From: an uncultured Microcaldota archaeon
Lineage (GTDB): Archaea > Micrarchaeota > Micrarchaeia > Burarchaeales > Fermentimicrarchaeaceae
Reading direction: 5' to 3'
Length of the DNA: 64,000 nt
Assembly (NCBI GenBank): GCA_903884505.1
Contig: CAISET010000002.1
Coordinates: 186,001 to 250,000 of the forward strand
Part shown: positions 1 to 9,183 of the stretch, one piece after another
How positions within the stretch are numbered: the stretch's first letter is position 1
Layout of the letters: every line of letters begins with the position of its first letter
The notes under the pieces: model-generated
The model's input: only the letters and a program-made list of their open reading frames with translations
The model's database searches: none
Told to the model about the DNA's origin: nothing
Translations under genes and position numbers: made by a program

Positions 1-1
1 C

Positions 2-2299
2 TCGTTCGAAACGGAGGTCGCTCCTGCGCACGCAACTGCCATCGCGGTCAGCCTGACGCCGGTGCGTGCCGCGTGTGTGAGAGCGCAGCCGGCAGTCGAG
101 ATCCTGCCCAGGGATCGGGCGGGCGAGGTGGGAACGCCCCTGTTTTACCAGGTGGTTGTAACCAACAACGACGGCAGGGAATGCCCTCCGACAGAATTCT
201 CAATGCTTGCGGCCGGGCTAAGGACGGGCTGGGGCTATTCGTTCTCATCCTCACGCCTCATCGTTTCGCCCGGCAAGTCGAACATCACTTTCGTTTCCGT
301 TGAGCCACCTCTCGGGGAGCAGCCCGGCAGCTATAACTTCAAGGTAGAGGTTGCAGACCCGGACGTGCATACCGGCCCGCAGTTCGGCGCGCCGCCGCAG
401 GCCGAGGCGGCCTACAACGTCACGTCGCCCAAGCTTTTCGCGGGACTCGAAGCGGGCCTTCTCGGCAACAGCACCATGCCCGCAGGCCCCCGGGCAGTCT
501 TCGAATTCTACGCACGATATTACGACATCACCAACAGCTCGATAGGTTCCTGCATCATAATAACCGACCTCATAGGCACAAAAGGCGTGCGCATGGCGCC
601 CGACGGTGCGCGCTTCACCCTCCCGCTTAACTTCTCCAGCCGCAGCCCAGGCACATACATGTACCTTATAGAATGCGAGGCGGCGGAGCACAAGCCCCTC
701 GCTTTCACGGGAAACATTACAATCGCTGCACATGCCACCCAGATGCGCTACCCGTCGCTCTCGCTAGCCCCTGCGGCACAGCACGCATCAGGCAACTCAA
801 CCCTGGCGTTTATCGCCCGCACCTCAAACAATGAGATTTGCAACGGGACAAGGCAATTCCTGCTGCGGGCCCAGCCGCCCGAAGGATGGGCTGTGGAATT
901 GGAGGGCAATGCCCCGCGCATCCAATGCGGCGCGGATGCCGACTCGCTCGCACGAATCACGCCGCCCGCAGGCCTCCCGCGCGGCCTCTACTTTATCCCA
1001 GTAACCGCATCCTACTCATCCGGCCCAGGCTTCACGGCAACCTCCTACGCGCTGGTCGCGTCCTCCCAATCGCAGCAGCGCGTCCTCTCATGCCTCTCGG
1101 GGGACGCGGAGGAATCCGCGCAGAACCTCGAGCTTGGCGGCGACCCATGCTCGAACTGGAACGCAGCCCACACTTACCCGCTAAACGCAACAAGCGGGGA
1201 AATCATTTTCGCAGGAAGGACGGCGCTGGAGAACTGCTCAAGCACGGTCGAAATCGAGGCGAGCACGGACAGCGCATCGTTCACAAAAGTCGCAGAGGTT
1301 AAGGCAAACTCCTCAGCCGACTTCAGCGTTGCGATAAACAACACGGGCTACGTGCGGGTGAGGATAGCTGATGACAAGTGCAGGCTCGCCCGCACAGCGC
1401 TCATGTATGGCCCGGATTCCAGCGGCTCGCCGGAGCTTTCGGTCGCAGGCGCGGACTTCCCGGTGCTCGTGCAGGGAAGCAGGGCGGTCGTCACGGCATC
1501 AATCAGGAACTCCGGCCAGTCAACCTATTCTTCCTACACCGCAGGCATTGCGCTGAGGTCGCCCGAAGGCGATACCACGCCTCTTGATTTCAAGACCCTG
1601 CACTCGCATGCTTCCGGCTCGGACCAGGTGGTCACCTTCGGCTTTACGCCGGCCTCCGCAGGCACGTTCGACCTCGTGATAACCGCGGACTACGCGAACG
1701 AGATAAACGAGTCCGACAAGTCGGATAATTCGCTCGTAATCCCCGTCGAGATACTTCCGGCCCCGCAAGCCATCCGCGCAAGCCTTTCGCCCGGCTGGAA
1801 CCTCGTCCCGTTCATCAACGGCATCTCCCCGGCAAATGGCTGCAACCTATCCGACGCCTACGCTTTCGACGCGTCCTCGGCGCGCGCAATCCCGCTCAAC
1901 TCCAGCACGCTCGCATTCATTTCCGATGCAGATTTCAGCAATTTCACAGCCGCCCACGGGGTATCCTCCAGCCCGCGGGATGCAGGCGCATTCGGAGGCG
2001 CCTGGGCCTATTCAGAGGGCGCGTGCGATATCACCTACCCGCTCGAAAACGCATCATCCCAGTCAAGGCAGGCCTTCTCACAACTCGAAGTCCCGCAGGG
2101 CGACAGCCTCATCACAATTCTTCCCTGGATGGCCGGCAACACGCCCCAGAATGTGATGGGCGCCTGCGGCAGCAACACCTGGGAATGGGATGCCACACAG
2201 CAGCGCTGGGCAAAACACGACGCAGATGCCCCATTCTCGGCTGATGATGTGGGCAAGGTCGTCCTCGTCAGGGCAGCCGCCGCGTGCCATCTAGGCTGA
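2..2299 (+). CDS. Large secreted/surface protein (5'-truncated by window edge), CARDB/NEW3-like repeats and C-terminal GWNLxP domain
   Basis: Frame is open from base 2 (SFETEVAPAHATAIAVSLTP...) through the listed ORF start at 62 to TGA at 2299; many N-x-S/T sites; 'VRPELSVAGADFPVLVQGSRAVVTASIRNSGQSTYSSY' style CARDB segment. Confidence 0.8.
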   Translation, partial: SFETEVAPAHATAIAVSLTPVRAACVRAQPAVEILPRDRAGEVGTPLFYQVVVTNNDGRECPPTEFSMLAAGLRTGWGYSFSSSRLIVSPGKSNITFVSVEPPLGEQPGSYNFKVEVADPDVHTGPQFGAPPQAEAAYNVTSPKLFAGLEAGLLGNSTMPAGPRAVFEFYARYYDITNSSIGSCIIITDLIGTKGVRMAPDGARFTLPLNFSSRSPGTYMYLIECEAAEHKPLAFTGNITIAAHATQMRYPSLSLAPAAQHASGNSTLAFIARTSNNEICNGTRQFLLRAQPPEGWAVELEGNAPRIQCGADADSLARITPPAGLPRGLYFIPVTASYSSGPGFTATSYALVASSQSQQRVLSCLSGDAEESAQNLELGGDPCSNWNAAHTYPLNATSGEIIFAGRTALENCSSTVEIEASTDSASFTKVAEVKANSSADFSVAINNTGYVRVRIADDKCRLARTALMYGPDSSGSPELSVAGADFPVLVQGSRAVVTASIRNSGQSTYSSYTAGIALRSPEGDTTPLDFKTLHSHASGSDQVVTFGFTPASAGTFDLVITADYANEINESDKSDNSLVIPVEILPAPQAIRASLSPGWNLVPFINGISPANGCNLSDAYAFDASSARAIPLNSSTLAFISDADFSNFTAAHGVSSSPRDAGAFGGAWAYSEGACDITYPLENASSQSRQAFSQLEVPQGDSLITILPWMAGNTPQNVMGACGSNTWEWDATQQRWAKHDADAPFSADDVGKVVLVRAAAACHLG

Positions 2300-2346
2300 G
2301 TATGCAAGCAATCCTCCACGCCTGCCATGCTGTCGTCTCGGCTGAA

Positions 2347-3657
2347 CTAGAATTTCTCGAGCACCTTCTCAATAGTCAGAGGCCCCTTCTCCTTCAGGTC
2401 ATACTTCACGCGCACAACGGGCTTGTTTATCTGGAGCAGCTTCCCCAGGTCAATCGGCGTCCCGACAATGACCGAGTCGCAGTCGGCAGCATTGATTGTC
2501 GCCTCAAGCTCCTTTATCTGCTTCAGGCTGTAGCCCATTGCAGGCAGGATTTTCTCGAGGTGCGGGTACTTCGCGTAAGTCCCCTTTATCGAGCCAATCG
2601 CCCATTTCCTGGCGTCAACAACCTCCTTCGCGCCAAACCTAACCGCAGCAACGGAGCCCGCCCCGTATTTCATCCCCCCATGAGTGAGCGTCGGCCCGTC
2701 TTCGACCACCAGCACCCTCTTCCCCTTAATCATCGATGGGTTCGCCACGCTTATTTCCGAGTCCGCGAGCAGGATTTTCGCCCGCGGGTTCATCCTCGCA
2801 ATATTGTTCTTTACGGTTTCCACATCCTCCGGCTTCGCGGAATCGACCTTGTTTATCACGACAACATCGGCCATCCTCACGTTCGTCTCCCCGGGGTAAT
2901 ACTTCATCTCGTGCCCTGCCCTGTGCGGGTCAGCGACAACAATGAGCAGGTCGGGCTTGTAGAAAGAAGTGTCGTTGTTCCCGCCGTCCCATACAACCAC
3001 GTCAGCCTCCTTCTCCGCCTCGCGCAGGATAGCGCCATAATCCACTCCAGCGTAAAGCACGGTCCCGCTCGCTATGTGCAGCTCGTACTCCTCCCTCTCC
3101 TCAATCGTGCACTTGTACTTGTCCATGTCCTTCAGCGCAGCGAACCTCTCAACCGCCTGCTCAGCGAGGTCGCCGTAGGGCATCGGGTGCCTCACAACGA
3201 CCGGCTTCAGCCCCTTCTTCTTCAAAACCTCCACAACCTTCCGAGTGGTCTGACTTTTTCCGGAGCCCGTGCGCACGGCGCAGACGGCAATCACCGGCTT
3301 CGTCGACTTCAGCATTGTCTGCCCCACGCCCATGAGCCAGAAGTCCGCCCCAGCAGCATTGCAGATGCTCGCCTTGTGCATCACTTCCTCATGCGGCAGG
3401 TCGCTGTAAGCCATCACGCATACGTCCGCCTTCAGCCTCGCAATCAAGGCGGGCAGTTCGGCCTCGTCATAAATCGCAATGCCCCCTGGATACTGCTTCC
3501 CCGCGAGCACGGCGGGGTATTTCCTTCCTGCAATATCCGGAATCTGTGCCGCTGTGAAGGCAACAACCCTGTACTCGCTGTTCTCCCTGAAAAAAAGGTT
3601 GAAGTTGTGGAAGTCCCTCCCAGCTGCGCCGATTATAATTACATCTCGTTTTGCCAT
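2347..3657 (-). CDS. Cyclic 2,3-diphosphoglycerate synthetase-like P-loop protein
   Basis: Protein starting MAKRDVIIIGAAGRDFHNFNLFFREN; Walker-like VRTGSGKSQTTRKV, NKVDSAKPEDVE; matches my recollection of the cPGS family. Start trimmed to 3657. Confidence 0.75.
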   Translation of the reverse strand: MAKRDVIIIGAAGRDFHNFNLFFRENSEYRVVAFTAAQIPDIAGRKYPAVLAGKQYPGGIAIYDEAELPALIARLKADVCVMAYSDLPHEEVMHKASICNAAGADFWLMGVGQTMLKSTKPVIAVCAVRTGSGKSQTTRKVVEVLKKKGLKPVVVRHPMPYGDLAEQAVERFAALKDMDKYKCTIEEREEYELHIASGTVLYAGVDYGAILREAEKEADVVVWDGGNNDTSFYKPDLLIVVADPHRAGHEMKYYPGETNVRMADVVVINKVDSAKPEDVETVKNNIARMNPRAKILLADSEISVANPSMIKGKRVLVVEDGPTLTHGGMKYGAGSVAAVRFGAKEVVDARKWAIGSIKGTYAKYPHLEKILPAMGYSLKQIKELEATINAADCDSVIVGTPIDLGKLLQINKPVVRVKYDLKEKGPLTIEKVLEKF

Positions 3658-3708
3658 GCTAAAAGTTTTCCCGCAATGCTTTAAATCTAGAACGCCCAAT
3701 CCACTTCC

Positions 3709-4779
3709 ATGCGCCTGCAAACCGCGTTCATACTCCTCCTGCTGGCATCCATATTCGCCTACGCAGACCCGATGCCGCCAGTCCTTCCGGAGAATTCAGT
3801 CAGCTACGATTTCATCGCATATGAGTCATCGCAGGGAGCCCCAATCTCAAACGCAGTCATCCTGCTGAAATCATCCAGCGGCGATTTTCTCGCAGTCACG
3901 GATGAGGCGGGCGCATTCTCAGCAAGCCTTCCTTCAGCGATTTCAACTGTTGACATAGGCGCTGACTACGACTCAACCCCCGGCTATGATCTCATGGCTT
4001 CCAATATCCGCCTCTCCAATGCTTCAGCCCAGCGCGTTAGCTTCATCCCGGCAGGAACTATCTCAGGCAGCATCAGGGACGCAAATGGCGTTCCGGTTCC
4101 TGGGGCCCTGGTCTCCATAGCATGCCAAGGCTACTCGGAATCCACCTCATCCGATTCCGCTGGCATTTTCGGGTTCGACTTTGCGCCTGCCGGGGATTGC
4201 GAAGTCTCATCCCAGCCAGTGGGCAGAACCGCAGCAATCCGCGTAATCCAGGGCCAAATTTCATCCATTGAGCTCACGCCGCCCATTCCAGCACCACCTG
4301 CAGCAACGCCTGCCCCGCAGCAGAGCAGCACATGGCTGGTAATAGGCGCATTGTTCGCGGGCATCATAGTTGCGGTAATCATCATAATCGGACTCGTCCT
4401 CGCCGCATTCTGGCTCCTCCGCAATTCCATGGGCCAGATGGAAGAAACCGCGGCAAAAGAGGTGGAGGAACTGCCGTTCGTCCCCGCAGAAAAGCCGAGG
4501 CCCGCAGCACGGGCCCACGCCGCTCCGGCGGCAACGGAACCAACGCCAGGCCAGCTCGACATAATGCAGACCCTTTCAAAGCGCGAGTACGACATTACAA
4601 GCCTGCTGATTAAGAGCGGCGGGAGGATGCGCGCATCCAAGATACGCTACTCCCTATTAATCCCGAAGACCTCCTTCTTCCGCATCCTAAATTCCCTTCA
4701 GGCAAAGATGATAATAGAGAAAGAAAAATACGAAAATAGCCCTGAAATCCGGCTTACCAGTTGGTTCATGTCCAAATAG
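3709..4779 (+). CDS. Membrane protein: signal peptide, carboxypeptidase-regulatory-like domain, TM helix, cytoplasmic winged-helix domain
   Basis: GTISGSIRDANGVPVPGALVSIACQG; TM LVIGALFAGIIVAVIIIIGLVLAAFWLL; C-term LDIMQTLSKREYDITSLLIKSGGRMRASKIRYSLLIPKTSFFRILNSLQAKMIIEKEK. Confidence 0.75.
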   Translation: MRLQTAFILLLLASIFAYADPMPPVLPENSVSYDFIAYESSQGAPISNAVILLKSSSGDFLAVTDEAGAFSASLPSAISTVDIGADYDSTPGYDLMASNIRLSNASAQRVSFIPAGTISGSIRDANGVPVPGALVSIACQGYSESTSSDSAGIFGFDFAPAGDCEVSSQPVGRTAAIRVIQGQISSIELTPPIPAPPAATPAPQQSSTWLVIGALFAGIIVAVIIIIGLVLAAFWLLRNSMGQMEETAAKEVEELPFVPAEKPRPAARAHAAPAATEPTPGQLDIMQTLSKREYDITSLLIKSGGRMRASKIRYSLLIPKTSFFRILNSLQAKMIIEKEKYENSPEIRLTSWFMSK

Positions 4780-4840
4780 CCAATTGGAACGATTTTCTTC
4801 CGATTTAAGCCAAACCAAGCCAACTGGAACGTTTTCTTCC
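4778..4840 (+). repeat. Two imperfect direct repeats AGCCAAYTGGAACGWTTTTCTTCC (operator-like)
   Basis: AGCCAATTGGAACGATTTTCTTCC at 4778-4801 and AGCCAACTGGAACGTTTTCTTCC at 4818-4840, directly upstream of a TATA-like element. Confidence 0.6.
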
Positions 4841-4856
4841 CACTTTTCCCACCCAA

Positions 4857-4866
4857 ACTATAAGTA
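4857..4866 (+). promoter_or_regulatory. Archaeal TATA-like element ACTATAAGTA
   Basis: ACCCAAACTATAAGTAGGAG in the 570-bp gap upstream of the putative S-layer gene. Confidence 0.5.
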
Positions 4867-4884
4867 GGAGTTTCGGCACAATAT

Positions 4885-5348
4885 AGCTGGAAGTGCGCAA
4901 AGCACAGGGCTTCTGCGCATGAAATAAATTGTCTGGAACGTGTGCGCGAGCAACATGCGCAAAGCGCATGTTTGGAAATGAACGCACAAACCAGCCAGGC
5001 AAAAACCGCAACAATCATGTGCAGGCAAACAAAATCTGAGCATGCAAGCAGACAGCAAAAAACACACAACAAGCATGCGCAGGCAAACAGCAAAAAATGC
5101 GCAACCAGGCAAGCATGCCTGGGATGAACGCACGAAACAAAAACATTTGCGCGAACAGGCATGCAAACTTTGCGCAAGAACTTGCAGCCAAAAAACCGCA
5201 AGCAAAAGACTTGCACAAAAAATGTGCGCGGCCCTGTGATAAAAGCCGCAAGCGCAAACCGCGCATGGCTGCACATAATCGTGGTCCCGGAATGCGAGTG
5301 CAAAGCCCCCGGGTCCGCGCAATCGCGCAGTAATAGGATATTAGAAAC
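4885..5348 (+). ncRNA. Candidate structured leader or independent ncRNA (start estimated from TATA spacing)
   Basis: T-depleted, with hairpins AACATGCGC-AAA-GCGCATGTT (4952-4972), CCAGGCA-AGCA-TGCCTGG (5105-5122), GCACA-AAAAA-TGTGC (5213-5227) and recurring GCAGGCAAAC / CAGCAAAAAA motifs; no credible CDS. Confidence 0.4.
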
Positions 5349-8300
5349 GTGGTGGTGAAAATGGCAGGAAAAAATGCAGTCGTATGTCTCGTAGCCCTGG
5401 TAGCATTAGCCGGGCTCGTTTTCGCTACAAGCGACGGCTCGCCGCTTCAGTTCTCGCAGGCCGTGAAGAAGTTCACCGCCAGCGACTTCCCTACGCTAGC
5501 GACCGGCGCCATCACGGACACTTATGCGAACGTCGCCTACACCGAGGAGCAGTCTCTTTGGGTCAGGGCGCTAACGAAGTACGATAGCAATGTAAAGCGT
5601 GTTATCAGCAATAATGCCGACCTCGCCTACCAGCTGAAGTTCACCCAAGACCAGTATGGCATTCCGGTCGCAACCTGCAATCCGAGCAACGGCGCTATCC
5701 GCGGGGACGACCCGCTTTATGATTCGGCCAGCTGCTCCGAATCCGACAGGACCGACAGGCACCGCGTCCAGATAAAGTTCCTGAGCGGTCTGCTTGACAA
5801 CTATATAATCTCGGAGATGAGCCCGCCGTTTTCGACTGTGACGACCGCGAATGATGACAGCAGCGGCATGGCAACCGGAGGCTCGGTGCAGCTGGCTAAG
5901 GAGTCGGCATACGGTGTCGTCCATGTTAACGAGAGCCTTTCAACCGGCTCCTACTATGTGGAGCTAGCAGACATTACGGTTCCGACTACGACAATCCCGG
6001 ACGGCCTGGCTTCAATCCAGATATACGATATGAGCAACAACCTGCTAAAAGAGGACCACGTCGCAGAAGGTCAGACCTATGTCTGGACCGCGCCAGACGG
6101 CTCAAAGGTTTACGTCCATGTATACAAAAACAATCCAGGCATCTATCCGATCGCCAGGTGGTCTGAGATGGCAATCTTCTCCAAAGTCTTCAATCTTATA
6201 GACGGGCAATCCGTTTCGGATGACTGCTCGACTTGGAAGGTCTCGCTGGCATGGAAGAACAAAGACCCATCTAAGAATTCGAAGTACGTAGACTCGCTCA
6301 GGCAAATCATCCTTAGGAGCGAGGGCAACAACCAGAACACGAACATGGTCGACGGAGACACGCTGAACATAATCTGCAGCCCGGTCGTTTGGCAGCTCCA
6401 GTACAACGGCCTGACGTGCAGTGACCCAGGCGACTACGATGCACTCGGGTTTAGCATCGTGCAAAGAAGCTTCCATCTGAGCAAGAGCCCGGGCGTTTCG
6501 GACTGCGCCGGCAACACCAGGCTGTTTAACGCCACCGTGCTGCGCGTAACGAGCGGACTGAGCCAGCCATTTACCCTAACAGGCCCGCAGAGCGACCAGG
6601 TCTCGACCTTCTATGTGAATCTCGGAAGCAACCTCCTCAACACATCCTACGGAGGCAGCATCAACGTGGGCGGCGCACAGTCAGTGGCCCTAACGCCAAT
6701 CGGCACATGGGGCTCGCAGACAAAGTTCACAGTTGTTGGCCTCGACCAGAACGGCGACCTTGTCTACAGCACTGAAACGGCATCAACAACCGGCTCCGAC
6801 CCGGTGATTCTACTTCCGTCAGAACAGGGCAAGAGCTTCGCATCCGTCACTTCGCTCACTGCAACCGGCGGAACGGGCGGGACGAATTTCATCCTGAACT
6901 GGAGCGGCGGCACCAATAGGATGAGAATAGGTGCGTACAATGATGCCGGCGAGGTCATCTGGGTGCAGATGGGCCAGGCGGACTGTGACTTCCGCATGCA
7001 GCCCACCGGCATAGAGTATGACTCCGGTGACGGCTATGGGCAGCCGTTCGGTTTCGGCTCAGGTGCAGCCGGCTCCAGCCTCGGCTGGTGCAGCGCGGGT
7101 GCGGGCTGCCAGACCGGCAACCATAACGGCGTGCAGAATGGACGGCAGCTCGCCCTCCGGGAGAGCGCAGACAACGACCTCGCCCACTACGACTACCTGA
7201 GGCTTGGCATTAGCGAGACTGACGCTGCGAACCCGTCCTACCAATTCACAAATCCCAATTCAATAAGCTACGCCGACACGGGCGTGGGCCCGGGCCAATA
7301 CGACGGCCAGCAAACAACGGGGTTCATAACCGAGAGAGGCACCAAATTCACCTCAATCTCTACGACGTCTGCTACTCTGAAATCAGCAAAAAAAGTCTGC
7401 GAAGCGCAGTACTTCGTCAAGACCTCCGGGACGCAGATAAATGAGCCGGTGCAGGTCGGCCCGCTCGGGGAAGGCGAGTCAAGCGCAGGCCTTACCGGCG
7501 GCACCGCCATACAGGTGACCCAAATCGCCGAGGACGTTGGCACCTGTACAGCCTGCGCAGGAGGGGCCTTTGGGACATGTGCAATCAGCAACGAGAAGGT
7601 ATGGCTCAACGTCCAAGAATCCGGGTCTGCGCCCTTCTCCGTAGGCCCGCTTGCCGAGGGCGAAAGCACTGTAGGCCTTCCGGACGGCGTAGTAATAAAA
7701 GTCACGCAAATCAGCGAGGACGTCGGCACCTGCACCGCTTCAGGCAATTGCGGCGAAGGGGGCAGTGCAGGAACATGCGCAATCACCAACGAGAAGGTGT
7801 GGCTGAACGTCACCCTGCCCGGGCAGTTCCCGGGCGCAGTCGAGTTCAGGACCCTTATCAACGATTGGGTTGACCGAAAGCTCGAGAACAGGGACCAGGC
7901 GGGCTCGGTGGATATATACCCATGGTCGTACAGCCCGTATCCTACCCCGACTCCGACACCACGCCCGTCACCAACGCCAACCCCCACACCAACACCACGT
8001 CCCTCACCAACGGCAACGCCCACGGTGACGCCCTTGCCAACAACCCCACCCATCGCGAACGAATTCGCGATCGGCAGCTATATCCACCTGCTTTCCGGTG
8101 ACATCAACGGGCAGAGTGTCCAGATGGGAATACACGTTGCACCTGGCCAGCATCTTTCCGGGTCCTTCACAGTGGATGTGCAGAACAACGCCGGTGGAAA
8201 CGCCGTTTTCCTCACTGAGGCTACCCCGAACTGGGGCAACCCCGCGACTTCCTATTGGCAGCTGAACGGTCCTGACCAAGGCGTCAATACCGTGACCGTG

Positions 8301-9182
8301 GGGCTGGACGCGCCGCAAGAGGAAGGAACATACTACATCATAGTTGTTGGCGGCTGGGAGCTCGGAAGCGGAAGGGTCGCCTCAGGCACCAACTGGGACT
8401 ATGGCGAGAACGTGTGGGGAGACGGGAACGACATCGCAGCCTGGAGCCAGAGCCAAATAGACACGGCGCTGTCGAGCAGCCTCGTGCTCTCGCCGAAGCT
8501 CGAGAAGACTGGATACTTCTGGCATTATTATCCGGCGACGGCGGTGAAGGTGGTTGTAGAAACGAATTCCGAGCCGACTCCAACTCCGACACCAGGGCCA
8601 ACGTCTACCCCCTACCCGACCGTGACCCCGACCCCGGAATACCCGCCAACGCCCCCACAGCCGGAGATAAGGATGTCCGTCCAGTTGAACCGGGGCTGGA
8701 ACCTCATACCATACCTCTCCGGGATTGTGCCGCAGTCAAGCTGCGGGTACATACGGCAGGCGTGGATATACTCGCCAACTGAGAGGAGGTTCATCTCCGC
8801 GAACACAGGAACTCTCGTCCCATCCTCATCACAGGACGAGGCAGCCTACTCAGCCGCTTACGGGATATTCTCATCACCAAGCAATGCAGCCGCATTTGGC
8901 GGGATGTGGGCGTTCTCCCTGCGCCCATGTGCAGTCACCTACGTCCTTGCGAACCAGACTTCGCCAAGCGCCCCAGCGTCAGCAGGCTGGAACTTCATAA
9001 CCGTGCTTCCAGGGCAGGGAGGGAGCACGCTGCAGGTGCTGGAAGGGACCTGCGCGGCCTCCAAAGCTTATCTCTGGGACGCGCAGAGTCAGAAGTGGAA
9101 CGTGCTGGCTAATTCAGCAACGCTTAATGAAGGAAGCGTCGTAGCGGTAAAGCTGGCCGGAAGCTGCCAGTGGGGAGGATAG
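5349..9182 (+). CDS. Very large secreted surface protein (putative S-layer-type), duplicated domain, Thr-Pro linkers, C-terminal GWNLIPY domain
   Basis: Signal peptide MAGKNAVVCLVALVALAGLVFA (ATG 5361 is the likelier start); PTPTPTPRPSPTPTP linkers; 1277 aa. Confidence 0.8.
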   Translation: MVVKMAGKNAVVCLVALVALAGLVFATSDGSPLQFSQAVKKFTASDFPTLATGAITDTYANVAYTEEQSLWVRALTKYDSNVKRVISNNADLAYQLKFTQDQYGIPVATCNPSNGAIRGDDPLYDSASCSESDRTDRHRVQIKFLSGLLDNYIISEMSPPFSTVTTANDDSSGMATGGSVQLAKESAYGVVHVNESLSTGSYYVELADITVPTTTIPDGLASIQIYDMSNNLLKEDHVAEGQTYVWTAPDGSKVYVHVYKNNPGIYPIARWSEMAIFSKVFNLIDGQSVSDDCSTWKVSLAWKNKDPSKNSKYVDSLRQIILRSEGNNQNTNMVDGDTLNIICSPVVWQLQYNGLTCSDPGDYDALGFSIVQRSFHLSKSPGVSDCAGNTRLFNATVLRVTSGLSQPFTLTGPQSDQVSTFYVNLGSNLLNTSYGGSINVGGAQSVALTPIGTWGSQTKFTVVGLDQNGDLVYSTETASTTGSDPVILLPSEQGKSFASVTSLTATGGTGGTNFILNWSGGTNRMRIGAYNDAGEVIWVQMGQADCDFRMQPTGIEYDSGDGYGQPFGFGSGAAGSSLGWCSAGAGCQTGNHNGVQNGRQLALRESADNDLAHYDYLRLGISETDAANPSYQFTNPNSISYADTGVGPGQYDGQQTTGFITERGTKFTSISTTSATLKSAKKVCEAQYFVKTSGTQINEPVQVGPLGEGESSAGLTGGTAIQVTQIAEDVGTCTACAGGAFGTCAISNEKVWLNVQESGSAPFSVGPLAEGESTVGLPDGVVIKVTQISEDVGTCTASGNCGEGGSAGTCAITNEKVWLNVTLPGQFPGAVEFRTLINDWVDRKLENRDQAGSVDIYPWSYSPYPTPTPTPRPSPTPTPTPTPRPSPTATPTVTPLPTTPPIANEFAIGSYIHLLSGDINGQSVQMGIHVAPGQHLSGSFTVDVQNNAGGNAVFLTEATPNWGNPATSYWQLNGPDQGVNTVTVGLDAPQEEGTYYIIVVGGWELGSGRVASGTNWDYGENVWGDGNDIAAWSQSQIDTALSSSLVLSPKLEKTGYFWHYYPATAVKVVVETNSEPTPTPTPGPTSTPYPTVTPTPEYPPTPPQPEIRMSVQLNRGWNLIPYLSGIVPQSSCGYIRQAWIYSPTERRFISANTGTLVPSSSQDEAAYSAAYGIFSSPSNAAAFGGMWAFSLRPCAVTYVLANQTSPSAPASAGWNFITVLPGQGGSTLQVLEGTCAASKAYLWDAQSQKWNVLANSATLNEGSVVAVKLAGSCQWGG

Positions 9183-9183
9183 G

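Noticed and set aside
2284-3684. 466-aa + strand ORF
   Set aside because: Antisense shadow of the cPGS-like gene in GC-rich sequence; no domain logic, Leu/His/Arg-rich
4698-5303. 201-aa minus-strand ORF (Cys/Phe-rich)
   Set aside because: Arises because the complementary strand of the T-depleted region lacks stops; low-complexity composition and it overlaps the end of a convincing wHTH CDS
7940-8060. Short tandem ACC/CCA repeats suggestive of an array
   Set aside because: They encode Thr-Pro stalk linkers (PTPTPTPRPSPTPTP), not CRISPR: no spacers and in-frame codons; similar linkers at 34430-34510 and 50880-50940
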